The notes under the pieces: model-generated | Seen by the model: only the letters and a program-made list of their open reading frames with translations | Told to the model about the DNA's origin: nothing | Databases searched by the model: none | Translations under genes and position numbers: made by a program | From: Spisula solida | Lineage: Eukaryota > Mollusca > Bivalvia > Venerida > Mactridae | Length of the DNA: 64,000 nucleotides | NCBI GenBank assembly: GCA_947247005.1 | Contig: OX365944.1 | Coordinates: 7,266,501-7,330,500 of the forward strand | Direction: 5' to 3' | Part shown: piece after piece, positions 12,901 through 27,900 of the stretch | How the letters are laid out: each line of letters begins with the position of its first letter | Position numbering within the stretch: the first letter of the stretch is position 1

Positions 12901-15900
12901 AACAATGTTCATTCACTCCATTGATTAATTGTTGAGTCTGAAATATTTTACTACAATCTGATTTCACTAATGAAGAGTGCAATGTTTGAGCTAATGTTTG
13001 CTCAAAGTTAACATTTCAATCCCTACATAACCTTGTGTGTTTACAATCTATGAATGATTCCATGAGATATTTCACAAGGAGCCATGTTACACAAATCTTA
13101 TCAAATTGTGATGTTTGATTTATGTAATAAATGATTAGCTTGTGTCTGGGAATTGTTACGTTGGCTGATTTGGCAAGTTTTTAGTAACATGTTCGGATGA
13201 TAAATTTATGAGTTTTATTAGATTATCTTGAAGATATTTTGATTTGTTATATCAGGGTTGCAGTGCGCTATCAAAATGGAGATATATGCACTGGTGAAGC
13301 ATGGTTACTCATATATTTGAATAGTATGCCATGAATTTCGTAAATGCCTGTCACAGAAATTCTTTATGGCACTTTTATTAAGCTCATTAAGACATTTAAC
13401 TTCGTTAGCAGATTAATTTAATTTTTGGCTTTCTTGTACTTAATAATATACTGTGTTAAATTATTTCACATTTGGTATAACTCTGTCTGACAAAATAGTT
13501 GCTCTCACTATTTCATTCTCAAAATAATTGTGGAGTCATTTATTAAGGGAGGGGTATGGCCATATGGATATATGTGCGCTATGTGTTACTGGTTATTTGA
13601 TCTACTATTGAATATTCATTTGATATGATTCATCATACTACGGGATGTTTAATGGGTGGATGTGTTTATGTTACAATATCTCCCAAGGTTTATTGTATAT
13701 TTTTTTGATACCAGATCCTTATTACTGTTCTAAATTTGGTCATTTCTCTCTCTATCTGACTTTATGTATGTTGGTAGTGACTATCATGTAACATAGTTCT
13801 GTGCTTTTATGATTCAAATAAAGTACAGGTCATAAATTTGATGGATTTTAAGCTAACCTGACAATGGCGAGCTATTGTGATCCGCTCATGTCTGGCACCT
13901 GAGCAGGACAATGGCGAGCTATTGTGATCCGCTCATGTCTGGCACCTGAGCAGGGCAATGGCGAGCTATTGTGAGCCCCTCGTGTCTGGCACCTGACCTC
14001 GTCCTGCATCATACATAATATTATAACATTTTTTAAACAGATAAAGTTAACTTATAGGAGAGATCATATTTGCATATAGTGGTATTCATATGCAAATGTG
14101 CCCACCAGCTAGCTATTGGTGAGTGGCAGGGTTTTTATTCATCCAATAGACTGCTGGTGGGCACTCGAAAAGGTGATCTTCCCTATTGAGACTAAATGTC
14201 AGAATACTGAGGTGAGCGATTCATATAGGGTCAATCATGGTCCTCTTGTTTTTCAATTCATAGAACATTGAGTATTACTGATGTATTACTTTGTTGATTC
14301 ATTAATGAATTGTTCCATTGATTTCATTCTCTATCATGTCATCTGTCATATTTCTCATCATGCTGTGTACTCCATTTATCACTGTGTAGAGCAATGGTAC
14401 ATCATGGTACATCATGCTGTGTACTCCATTTATCAATGTGTAGAGCAATGGTACATCACGCTATGTACTCCATTTATTACTGTGTAGAGCCATGGTATTT
14501 GCGGTTATTCTTGCTACACATGCTTCCCAACTCTCACCTAATTTGGTTCCACAATCTCCCGATTCAGAACAGAAAGCCCCACCCCCTAGCCCCGCCTACC
14601 CCCTCCTGTTAACATTTACAAACCGATGGAAATTTTGGAAGTACAATTTGTGCATTGAAAATCGGCGAAAGATATTTTACAATCAAATTGAACTTGCTGG
14701 TTAATTATTTGTTGGGTTAAAATTCTGTCAACAATGCCATACTAAACTGTCCAACAAATCCAACTGATAATCAATAATGGTTGCAAGTCATGTGACATGT
14801 CATGCGTTAAGTCTTGTCAAACATTGTCATCAAGGATTAAGAACTCTTAGCTGACAACTGTATAATTTAAATGTAATCAAGTTGATTATAATGCAGCAAA
14901 ACAAATATAATAATGTTGAAACTGACCTATGCTTCATTGGGAACCTTAAAATAGAAGTACATGTCGAAGCAATTAGTGAAAAGTTACCGATGAGAAATCT
15001 CCCTCATGCATAGTTTTAAGCTTTTCTTAGAAAACTCGAAAAATCAAAGGGTAGAAAAATTTGGTCTTGGAAATTATGAACAAACCAAAGGGTTGAAAAA
15101 TTTGGTCTTAGGAATTATGAACAAACCAAAGTGTTGAAAAAAGTTGGGAAGCATGGCTTAATTATATAGTACAAATTTTTGCTTAACTAATATTTTACAA
15201 TGATGCATGTGGATTTTTGCTGTATATAATTACAGCTACAGGCTAGCATAGACAGCTCGTATACATCAGCTTTGCCTACACAGTCTGCTGCAGACTCGCA
15301 ACAGGTAAATACCGTATATAATCTGGCGACGGAATTTCTGTTATATACCCGTATGTAACAAGCTATATAAACACTTACAACATGCATGTCACATATAGTT
15401 CCAGCTGTAACAATCTCACATCAGTTCTTCAGTGCAATACTGGCCTATCGATCCATGTACACACTTTTTCAACAATCTCGGTGTACTTTGGGCAAAAGGG
15501 CTTGGGGTCCTTAGTAGGCAGGGGGAGGGGGAGGCTAGGTGTTTAAAACATGCTGATAACGAGAAAAATTGATAATCTTTATTATAGATTTAGACCTATT
15601 GGTGGCGGCTTTCAGTTCAATTACTTTGACCCGTCTTATTGTCTCTTTTTGCCACAGTGTATTTGTCATTTTAAGTTTGGATTGTAGATGGTGCTGATGG
15701 AGTCAGGGTCAGTGTTACTAACATGGTAAATGGTTACTAATAAATATCATTGGGGAATGAGGGAAAAAGGGAAAAGGATACTATTTATGTAAGGAATCCG
15801 GGTACGGGACCTGATAACCGGTATTCAGCACTTATAACCGAGGATCATGGATCCTGCATAAATTAAAGGCCTCTATAACAGTACTGCACTGAAACACTGA

Positions 15901-18900
15901 TAGAAAGTATGTACACAGGTATAGGAAATAATGCAATATTTATGTTTTTTTGACAATTTCATACAAAAGGTTCATTTTGTTAGGCGATGCTGTTCGGTTA
16001 TTAGTTCACCTGGGCATGCAGAATGATAAAAAATTTTCTAGCTTTGCTTTGCTGTGAATCTAAATAATAGTGCAGCTTGCTTGAAGCGAACAATTTTAAC
16101 ATTTTTTTCATCAATACTAACATTTTATACATAGTGTAGTTAGCACCTAACAGACTGTTATATTAGATACATGTATGAATCTCCTAGTAAGCTCTGATAG
16201 TATTGTTGTACAGTTGGCTTAGAGGGTCCGGGATTAATCCATGGACAGGCAGGACCTGTTGGTAGTCAGGGTAAAACAGTTCCTGAACTTACAGGCTCTG
16301 TTGGTAGAGCGTTGGACAGTTGCCAAGAAGGTCCAGGCACATGTTCTGCATTGACAGGCTCAGTTGGTTTGGTAAAAACTGATTTGGTTAACTGACCATT
16401 TTACATTACTGAACAACTGGCGTTAACCTGTAACTGTTAACATTAGTTAGAACTGGATTAAAGTCTTCTTAAATGCACTGTAGTTATCATTCATTTGCTT
16501 ATTTTAGCTAATCACATATTCACTCACATTTTCACATTAAATATGACAGCCAGGTGACAAACCATAAATGTATGCTTTTTAAAATAAAATTAATATACAC
16601 AATTCATATGAAATTAGATTGTCGGAATCTCAACCAACAAAAACTTCTTTATTTCACATGGTGGCATCACATAAAAGTTAAAATAGATTAACAGATTTCT
16701 CTGTAGCCTCAAAATTTGAACAAATGCAATTATGAGGTTTTATCAAACAATAATAAAGTAATCATTTATGTTGTGTCACTGATCTGTATTCTTTTTCATT
16801 CCTTACTTTACATTTCATCATTTGCACCTTTTACAATGATTTCATCTGTATAGTTCAGCACTTTATAATATGTTAACTGAATAGTATATGCATAAAGTAT
16901 AATAGCTCACCTGTACACCAAGTACCTCTAGTCAGCTGTTAGGATTTCACCTGTACACTGAGTGTCTGTGGTGAGCTGTTAGGATTTCACCTGTACACTG
17001 AGTGTCTGTGGTGAGCTGTTAGGATTTCACCTGTACACCGAGTGTCCGTGGTGAGCTGTTAGGATTTCACCTGTACACCGAGTGTCCGTGGTGAGCTGTT
17101 AGGATTTTACCTGTACACCGAGTGTCCGTGGTGAGCTGCCAAGATTTCACCTGTACACTGAATGTCCGTGGTGAGCTGTTAATATTTCTTGTATTTAGAG
17201 CTGTTTAAAATTTTATACTGGAAAAGTTTTTAGAAATTTTGCCAGATCTATGAGATTGAATATATTTAATCATTTCTATATACACTGTTAGAATAGTGCA
17301 TGTTACAATCAAGATACCAGGATGACTGTAGAAACATTGTCTGCAACATTTGAGGTACTAACAACATACATACCCTCAATTTATATCAATTAACCTTGAC
17401 TCAGATTCCCGGAACTTTATCATCAATACCAAATATAGTCATTGAGTATCTACCATATCCACCCCCATGTTGTGTAACGGTTGTCATGTTGATCTCATGT
17501 TGCTATGGTCTGTCTTGTTGTGGCCCTTTGTTGCTTTGACCGATAGATATGTAAAATATTGGCTATAGTTATTTTCACATTAACTGAAGACCTATGTGAT
17601 GAGTTATGCTCTGAACTCTGATATTGCTTTGATAATTATATAATGCCTTGACCCCTGTTGCTTTATATATCATGCTTTCATGCCCTTGTTAAGGCTTGCC
17701 ATCATGTGTTTCTGTACGTACAGTTTATATGTTGATGTAACCCATTGTGTATAATGAATATGATCTACTTTAATAAAAATGATCCCTTGTATTGTTGGAA
17801 CGAATCTTGTAAGAGCTTGTAAAAAACTGTATTAGCATCTTACTGCGGCTATTTTGGATTTCATGTACTGGTATTGAATATACCTTAAATATGCTTAGTA
17901 ATGAATGGTGTGTGCATATATGGGATTCCTTAAGGTAAAGTTTAAATGCTTTGTTATCAATCTTTATCCCTGGAACTTCTCTCCTTATATCTGCATCTTT
18001 TACACCATACTAGGGACCAGCTTTTTACACCATACTAGGGACCAGCTATTTACACCATACTAGGGACCAGCTATTTACACCATACTATAGGGACCAGCTA
18101 TTTACACCATACTAGGGACCAGCTATTTACACCATACTATAGGGACCAGCTATTTGCACCATACTTGGGACCAGCTATTTACACCATACTAGGGACCAGC
18201 TATTCACAATCAGTTAGCAAGCGGATGATCAGACTGCTCAGTGTCCCTATAGTTTCCCTATTGTATGCCGGCCCATGAATTGTAATCTGATATTCAATGT
18301 ATAGCCCAGTATTCTCCCGACAATGATGAATCACCATTCTCTCTCTCTGGTCCAAGCTGCTATTGTTGGTCTACTGATCAATACTGTTTCTCTCTCTGTC
18401 TCTGTGCATGCTACAAGGATCTGTGCATTATTCTCCATGTAGTATTCATACTAGGATGTCAAATGCAAAAGTTTTATCTTTAATGATTTCATTATTCACA
18501 AATGGTAAACGTATTTGACTACAGGATATAAGGCAGTTATAGGCTGTCTTGTGGGATAGTAAAACATTATTTTTGGTATCAAGGTAAATTTGCTGGTGTA
18601 AGCTGTGTTTGTGTGATATATTCTATCTTAATTCATTGTTCATAGGAATACATAACATTGGAATAAATGTCACCTGTGTCGTACAACCAAGGATTTCATG
18701 CATACAGTTTAGAAATATTTTTCGTTTAAAATATTTTTCATCTGAATTTATTGTATAATATTATGGTGTTGAACATTTAATGTATAAATATTATGAGACC
18801 GTATTTATTATTGCATTTTGATGGTATAATAATCTGCATGGCAAGTTTTGATGTTTCGTTATTTAAACGTTTGCTGTTACATTGAAGTATTAAAAGATGA

Positions 18901-21900
18901 CATAGTTGCTGAAAGTTATTTGTTGGGGCTGCATTTTTTGTTCTGAAATGTATAACTGTAAAATCATTTTGAGGGGTTGAATTTTCATTGATTTCGTTAC
19001 TTAACTTGACCACAAAATTTAATGCTCACGATTAATCAACCTCCCATATACAGAATATGGGTTAACGCTTTCATGTTTTTGTAACCAAGAAATTTTTGAC
19101 CCCATGGAAATACATTTTTATCAAAATCCACGAAATTTAATACCCACGAAAATATATGATTTTACAGTATCCTTCATTTCCATGTTCTAGCTATTCCTGC
19201 TCTCTTGCACGAAGGTGATGAACCCAGGTGTTCAAGTTTTGTACGAATGTATCTAAAGTTTAAGTATACATTTATTTATACATGTATTAAGTTTTTATAC
19301 ATGTATTAAGTTAGAATTAAATTCTTAAACTTTTGCAGTGAAGTTCTGCAAATAAGACTACTACAATTATTTTGAAACCATCGGGATTTATTTGCAATTC
19401 TAAAGAACCAGTCGCTAATGGAGACCAATTTGTTATTTAAATTAGATTAATTAACACCTTAATTTGTCTGGACTTGTTAGCAGAATTTACTGTATTACAG
19501 GCATATTGCAATGATGTTATTTTACTGTATTACAGGCATATTGCAATGATGTTATTTTACTGTATTACAGGCATATTGCAATGATGTTATTCAGTAACTT
19601 TGAATTGTAATCTCGGTGATTGATGAATTTGAATTTATCCACATTAATATTAAAAGATGTTGATATCAGTATACATCTGAAGTTTGATGTATAGGAAACT
19701 GCTTGATATCTCTGTACATCTGAAGTTACTGCTGTTTGTACAGATAGGATGACACACCAGAAATGTTCTGTTTTATGACAGCTTCATTACTGATTTAAAT
19801 TGTCAGTATTGCATTCACAGTAGTATAAGGCCTTAAATTGAATATTGTTTGCTTCCCCACCCACTTCCTACCCGAAATATCAGAAAAACAAAATTAGCAA
19901 ATACCTTCAATTTTTCAGTAAAAGTTTGGTATAAAAAATGAACATAATATGCAAATACCTTCAATATTCAGTAAGAGATTGGTATAAGAAATTGGTATAA
20001 ATAATGAACAAAATTAGCAAATACCTTATGTTTCAATAAAAAATTGATATCAACAAATACCTTCAATATTTCAGTCAAAAATTGATATAAAAATATTTTT
20101 CGTACCCAACCGTAAACAACATGGGCGCTGGAGGGGAAACAAACAATATTTTATTTCAGGCCTTGTTAATTTGAGTTTGGTGGTTTTTAAGTGCGTTGGA
20201 ATACAAATTGAAAAATTAAAATTTCTTTGTCAGACTTCTTATGTGAAACATCTGATTAATACTCAAGTAGCATTTCTTTCAAAGTGTTCAAAAACTGCAT
20301 ACGCATGCATTACATAATAAGTTTATGTGCCTATTTTAATATTTGGCTAGTCAATTTAAAGCCTTTAAATTCAAAACAGGATAGTAGAATACATTTGTAC
20401 AGATGTATTTGTGTCTGATCATCAGTTACTTATACATTTTGTTCTTGTATGTTCAGGTCAAGGAGAGTTTGCATGCTGTAAAGTAATTTCAATATTGCTT
20501 CTCAGGAAACTATTTAAAAAAACATAATGAGATCAAAATATCACTAACTGTTATACATTATTAGTACTGATAATTTGATTGACAAAACTGTAGCAGTGTG
20601 AATTAAATAGATAAGCATCACTCCTATAAAAGTACTCTCTTTAGTACATTTTATGTCTGTAATGTTTACATGTTTTTGTTCAGTTTGGTAATGTGTATGA
20701 TTTATTATACTTGCAGATAAATGCAATGAAAAGACAACTGAAGGATGCCAAGGATTCTGTGATTCGAAACAAGTCTGAAAACGACCAACTGAAATCAAAG
20801 TTAGATATGTCCACCTCTAAACTTACTGGTACTGAAAAAGCCCTCTCCGAGGCATTGAAGGATGTAAAACAGGAGAAAGATAAATTCTTGAAAGTCTCTA
20901 CTGAGTATAATAAGAAAGTGCGTAATCTCGAAGGCCAGTTGAAGGAAGTGACTCAAAAAATGGAAAAATATCATGAAAATTCACTCATAAAAGATAAAGA
21001 AAATAGGAAACTTGACCTTGATTTAAAACAAACTCAACAAAAATTGAGAGACCATGAAAGAGAAGTGTTAAAATTAAAAGCTGTTGAACATGAATATAGA
21101 CAAATGAAAGAAAAAATGGACGAAACTGAAAAAGTTGGATCTAGAATGCGAATGGAATTAAAAGAAAAAGATGAACAAATCAAAAAGTTAGAAATAGAAT
21201 TTGATGAGCAATACGAAAATTTGATGCAGGATTTCACTAAGGAAAGAGATGCTACAGAACAACATGTAGAAGACCTGAAAGCACAGTTGGTTGATGCACA
21301 GAAAAAATCAAACATGTCAGACCAGGTGTCCAGTGATGTTGCTGAAATGTTACGAGAAAAAGATGAAATCATAGCACAACTTGAAGAAAAAGTAATCGAA
21401 AGTGAAACAAAAATGGTTGAAATGACTGAAGAATTGAAAGCAGATGAGGATGAAATTGCTGATCTTCATCAAAATCTTGAACTTTTCCAAACCGACCAAA
21501 ATTCTGCAATGGCAAAGATAAAAGAATTAGAAAAATCTGTACAACATTATCAGAACCAAGGACAGAGAATGGAGAAAGAAAACGCTTCTATAAGAAAACA
21601 TATGGATGATCTGAGAAAAGAAAATACTGAATTAAGTGAACGTTTAGATACTGAAAAATCTGATGTGACAAATTTAGTTGAAGACAATGATAGCTTAAAG
21701 TCCAATGTGAAAGAACTTGAACTTGAAGTTCACAGTTTACATGAAAAGTTAAATGAAGTTGTTGCAAGTCATGAAAGGCATTCAGTGTCTTCTGATGGAA
21801 CAACATCACAGGAACTACTTCATACGTTTGTACTAGCATCAGCTGAAATGAATGATGTATGTGATAATATTGTTAAGATGAGAAAACAGTTTGAACCTGT

Positions 21901-24900
21901 ATTAAGTACTCTCAAGGGTGAACAAAAAAGTCAACTTACTGGTATTGCCGAGATGCTTGAATCACTCGGACAAAAGTGTGAAAGCATTGGTGATGTTCTT
22001 AAAGAGGGCGATAGTCAACCTGAAAGTGAAAAGGTTGTAAGACAGGAGGCTACACAAGTGGAAAGTAGTAAAACCAGTCAAGAGGTTGATATGTTAAAGA
22101 AGAAAAATGTAGAAATTCAAACTCAAGCTGACAAATTAAAGAAAGACTTAGCAGATGTCAATACTAAATTCGAAAGTTTGCAATCTGAAGATGCTAAATT
22201 AAAGGAAGTATTACATAGCAATGAAACTAAGCATCAAGGAGTTTTAGAAAAATTGCGTAAGAGAGTTGATGATTTTGTTGTTAAGAATAAGGTTGAAGTA
22301 CCTAAAACACAAGAGAAGTCTACAAAGAAAGCTAAGAAACCAAAAGGTCCAGCATCACTGTCTGATCAGATTGAAGAACAATTACATGAACTTGAAGAAA
22401 AGGTTGGCATGGTTGAAAAGGTCCTCAATACACATGATCTAAGTGTGTCAAGTATTGAAGGTGACAGTCAAACAGAGACCGAAGATAGTGAGGCAGAAAC
22501 TGAGGACTCTGATGACTATCTTGGTTTAGAAAGTGACGAATCTGATGATATGGAGGAAAGTGAAGATGGAAGCACCGTGGCAGATGAAAGTGAAGGACTA
22601 CTAGGAAAATTGAAAGAAATGAAGAAGCAGTTGCAGTCTACTAACAGTAGAATAAAGGAGTTGACAGGGGACATGAGTGAATTTGAGTCGTCTGACGCTG
22701 GTGCTGTAGAAGGTGAATTAAGACAAACTCTACTAAAATGTGGTGAAAAAGTAGATAGCTTAACACTAAGGTTGTCTGATGGATTGAAAAATGCTAGAAC
22801 TGAAACACCTCACTTTTCTGACAGTACTTGGGCATTTCAAACATGTGTCGGTAAAATGAAAGATAAGTTGACTGAAGTAAGTGTACTAATGCATGAACAT
22901 GATGAACTTAATGCTAAAGAACTGAAAAATGTTCAACAGAAAGTAGGATACCTTGCTCAGTTTGTAAATGAAGTGGATAAATTAGGAGAAAATGATTGGG
23001 ATATTGCTGGAAAGATTGCCAAACAGGAGTTGAAATTCCAACATCTCTTAGCACATAAAGAAAGTGCTGCTAGAAAGAGTACGTTGAAATATGAAGATAG
23101 GCTACAGCTTTATGCTGATAAGCTTGCCTTTGAAGCTATGATTCTTGGACAGATGGGGATTCTCATACAAAGGCAACAAGTTGGTTCTATCTACAAAGAT
23201 GTTTTACTCAAAGAAATCCACGAAGCCAACTTAGAAATTCTTGACCTTGAAAGAAGAATTGATGGTGTTACTAGAGAAATGAACCAGTTTGATCAAGAAA
23301 AAGATCTTGTGTCTTCATATGCTGCTATTCTTGCCGAGAAGATTGTACTTGAAGGTCAGCTTGCATCTGGGGCTATGGTACAAGACCTTGAAAGTAGTGA
23401 AAACTTAGAAGTATTGTCTGCTTTGAATGTTACGGAGTCTCCCGCTGTTTTAGCTATGGAAATATTCCTTAGATCACAAGTTGACTCTTCTGTTACTCAG
23501 CAGTTGCAAAAGTTTGCTGAAAACATGACCTCTGTTACTAACCACATTGTTACTAGGGCACTTTTACAAGGGGAGATAACACATGCACTACAAATTGTGA
23601 AAAAGAAATTCAAACCTGCTAGCCAATCAGAAGACTTGTCTAGTCTAATAAAACGCGAAAGACAGTTTGCTTTCAGTGAATTACAAAATCGACGTAAATT
23701 AGTTCTTGACTTAATGAATGAAAGTGAACCAATTGTGATGACTACATTAATACAATTGATAGAATTTTCACAAGGTCCAAATTCACCTACTCTAGATTCA
23801 ATATGTCAAAGGATAACTAGTTTAGTGAACAATAAAGTTGAAGAACTGGAGAAAAGTTTACCATCTACTGATTCAGATAGGAAGACTAAGTTCCGACATA
23901 TTATTTCTCATCTTCGTACTGAACTCACTGACGCTATCTCTATATTCCGCGAAGATCATCAGTGTTATGTACAAACTGCCTCTTCTGATATAAATCCAAA
24001 TGTACTCAAGTTTTCAGCAGATACATTGTCTTGTGATCTGGCGGACATGATTATTCAGAAATCCATCATTGATGGTACATTCACTTATATTGAGGGTCTC
24101 AATAAAAGTGCTCCTGATGTGTCAGTTAGTCAAATGATGGAACCAATTTCAGCGGAAGGTCATGGTCTCTCAGATCTTGCAAAAAGTCTCGGACAAATAC
24201 TTCTTACTGAATCAGCCAATAAGCAAAAGATTGCTGAAGAAGTAAGGAAAGTTAACTGTGATGACATCTCTGGTGCAGCTAAAGCAGTGTCAAATTTAGT
24301 TGGAATAATTCCTGATTTAGAGGCTTACCCGCAGTCCTTTGATGTGTATGCCGCAACCCTTGTACGCGAGGCCATGTTCCAATCTCAGCTTACCTACACA
24401 ACATATAAACTCAAACTTCAGTATCACCGCGAATTGAGAGACATAAAAATGAAAATGGAAGCTGGGGAAAAAGTTCTCCTACCTTCTGAAATCAGCAGAG
24501 AAGCAGAAAGTGATATCCAAGCCTCCATGACAACGTTTGAAGAAATTCTGAATACTAAATATCAAGATGAATGTGCAGTGTTGAATCAGTTAGAAGAAGA
24601 AATAGGTAAAGTGAAAACCACACCGGGCGAAAAGTCATGCAGCAAATGTAAAACATTTGAATCAAACATGAAAGCATTAGAGAAAACTTTCCAACATGAA
24701 GTATCTGTGGCACAAGAGAGACAAAATGTACATATTGATGTGTTAAGGCAGGAAGTGAATAATGTGATATTGAGAGTGCAGAAATTCCTGGAAGACAATG
24801 AGAAAGAGAAGGCGAGTTTGATATCAGATTATGAAGACAGAATATGTACATTACAAGATGAGTTTGATCTGATGAGGATTGATCATGAAGAAGAACTTGA

Positions 24901-27900
24901 ACAAGTAAAACAGGACATTATGACTGCTGTTAGTGCTATCAAAGCAACAGAAGAAGAGACAGAATCTACAAACCTGGATCAAATGAAACATCATAATAAA
25001 CAGCTGATGATGATGTGTACACTGTCTAAGGTAAGGCCACATTTTTCTTTTATTTTCAGATTTATGGGATTTTTTAAAATTTTTGCTGTCTGGATGAGGG
25101 AATTGAAATTAAACAAGATGGCCAAACGGGTCCTCTTGTTACTTGTCCAACCCCTTTCATAACAACAAAATCATGGCCTTATGCTTTGATTGTTTACCCA
25201 AATTCAAACTATTTCATTATGATTACATAGGTGTTCATGTATATACCAGATTTCAGGTTTTCGAGTGTACCAAAAATTCTGATTTTCTTTTATTTTCTCA
25301 TATAGATTAACCATTTTTCAGGACTTAAGATTTTTTAGAATTTCTCAATTGCACCCATATAAATAGAGTATGTTTTGACTTCATATATTTTACTTACATC
25401 TTTAGATGAGTTAATTTTTACTTAAGTTATTTCTTCTATTTCTGACAGGTATTCTTATTACTAAATATTAAATTTTGTTGCTTACTTTGCAAATTGGGCA
25501 TGTTTTAGGCGGTTAGAAATACTGATAAATGAAGTTACTCTTCCCAACATTGTTTAATAAGGCCATGTCATACCTATGACAAAATGAAACTGGTACCTGA
25601 AATTCCCTTGCTAGACACTTAGCATACAATCTCCCGTATCCTTGTGGCAACAGATAACATCAGGAGTGAGGTGTCGAGATGGATTAATATAAGTTGGCAG
25701 AAGTTGTTTCACAATAAAAAACAAAGAAACAAATCCAAAATTAAACAAGAATCAGGGGTCCTACGATGATTCTGGAATACTCCAGATATCCGGATTTGCT
25801 GCACTGGAAAAGAAGAACTTTGGTGCAGAAATAAGTTATTTGAAAAAAATTCAAAGAATTGACAAAGTTATGGCCATTTGAAGTTTAATATTAAAACTGA
25901 ATTTCAACATTAGAACAATGTTTGAAATAGACATGCAACTCATTTTCAGGATTGGGCATTATCAATTTATGCCTCAGTAGGACCCCTGAGGAATGATTCT
26001 TCCTAATCCTAATATAAACATAGACAGCTAGGCCTGTATGTTATTGCTATACATTAGATAATGTTGTTGTACGACTTGCAGGAATTGTTGACGGAGATTA
26101 AGAGTAGTACAGTCGTAGATCAAGGTGAAGAACTCATCACAAAGATAGAAAGCCAGTTGTCTCAAATACTACAGATAGAATCAGATCCAAGTTATACAAT
26201 GGTAAGATACCTGTACACTAAGTGTTACACCTCTCGTATTGTAAGTCTTCCTCAAACTATACTGCAAACTTGTACATGTGTTGCATGTGCGGATCCAGAG
26301 GGGGGGGGGGGGCTTGAATTTTGGCAAAAATGTGGTTATATCTGATATATTTACATGAGTTTGACTGGGTTTAGAGTCTGATCAGGACAGCCCTCTAAGT
26401 TGGAGCCCCCTGACCAAAATAGCTGGTCTCACCCCATCCTGAGAAAAAAAATTTGATGGTACCCCCCTGACAAAACATTCTGGATCTGCACATGTGTTGA
26501 CTTTTGTCAGTGAATACTTATATTATTTCTATGTTTGTTTTGTGTTTGTAACTTTATATCTCCAACTCAGCACCACTTGTATTCAGCATTCATTGTGCTT
26601 TTGGAACATATACCAGTTTGCCACAATTTCGCATAGTTTCGTAATAATTATATTAAACTATGGGTAGTGTCGTATGATTTATTAATGGGGTAAAAACCCT
26701 GTTATATTAAGATTAAATAATTCCTATGGATAGGTAGGTGTCAACATTGTTTTGATACCTCATTACTTTTTTATCTCCATAAGTAACTTAATTAAGGTCA
26801 TGAAACTTCTGTAAGGCTATCAGTATGTAGTTTGACAGGCTTGACCTGGTACTTAAACCTTGACAATGACGTCCTGGGTGACCATCATCTGTTGTTCAAA
26901 TGCATTGGAATGTTGATTTTATTGAAAATACTTATTACCGTACTAGCCTGTAATGAAGGAACATCACAGAATATGCAAATGTCTGAGGCCAATTCTGTCA
27001 AACTGTACCTGAAGTCATGTTTTTGCTACTACCAAGTTTCTTCTGAGTTATGACCTTTGTTCGAAAACCTGGTTCCATGTCTTTGTGTCAACATTTTGCA
27101 ATGCATGCTTTTAATTGTTGTAATTATGTAAATTTATGTAAATTTATGTAAATTATTTGAGTTTGATTTTTTGTTGTGAAATTGTTCATACTTTCTTGAT
27201 TTGTTGTTGGGTTGTATTTTATGTTGTCCACTTTGATTATACAGTATTGGGTACCGGTATGTATATTGTGTCACCCACTATGACATCCACTATTGGGTTG
27301 TGCCCCACCCTTGTGCTATTACGTTTATTTTGCTTTGCATGTTGTAAATATTTTTGTTGTTTGCTTGGATTTCAGGATATTTCCGTTTCTCTCCCATCCC
27401 CTATTTCACCAGGCTCACCCCAGTGTATTGTTGAACCCCCTAAACTGGATAGATCTCTCAGTGCAGAGAGGTCGGACGAGGTGAGTTCATTATGTGCTTC
27501 ATGTACCTTGACTGGTTCAATTAATGGTCATAGCAGGCCATACCCTTCTATGAAAATTTGACAACAATGTTTATGTTCCTCTACCTGTGGGGAAGTTGCT
27601 GGTTCCTTGTGGAAGGATAAGTAAGTATTGGTTAGAACGCAGTCCAGGAAAAATGGTTTGGTGAATCCACAACTGGTTTGATTCCCAATCCTGGCAGGTT
27701 AAATTATACTATTTAAACCAACTCAGTCACTCATTCATGAGATCAATCTTCAAGTCTGACTACTGAGGTTTTACTGTTCATAAATTTTAATCCGACTCAA
27801 CTATTTAATTTAATTGAACTTGCTGTGTGACCCATATCTCTTTCCATTTACTTTTCATGTTACTTTCCTAGATTGAGTTGTATTTTGAAAGAATAACTTA

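Larger units (their letters stand above)
10942..15235. other. 4.3-kb intron rich in tandem repeats
   Basis: Holds the large 11/17-bp minisatellite at 12041-12795, a 47-bp array at 13861-13996, a palindromic element at 14054-14186, a short array at 14356-14496 and a 45-bp array at about 15030-15140. The small open frames between 14281 and 14704 come from the repeat at 14356 and have no recognisable product. Confidence 0.6.
15305..20716. other. 5.4-kb intron with minisatellites
   Basis: Contains a 40-bp array (16905-17185), a 25-27-bp array (18003-18205), a TIR repeat copy (18956-19172) and a 35-bp array (19487-19592). About 16200-16380 has loose repeats of a GTTGGTAGAGCGTTGGACAG type. Nothing coding was recognised. 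Confidence 0.55.

Noticed and set aside
14281..14704. Cluster of short forward frames
   Set aside because: They come from the 44-54-bp repeat and adjacent intron; no recognisable content or coding pattern.
16200..16380. GTTGGTAGAGCG-like phrases suggesting a tRNA
   Set aside because: Resembles a box A only; no matching T arm or acceptor stem was found nearby.
21034..21372. 112-codon minus-strand frame, and similar ones at 21588, 24555 and 24851
   Set aside because: Antisense shadows of the giant coiled-coil exon.
25031..25162. Continuation of the giant exon's frame to a stop at 25162
   Set aside because: A good GTAAGG donor lies at 25031, sequence after it loses coiled-coil character, and the next exon at 26082 joins in phase 0. 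A retained-intron isoform remains possible.
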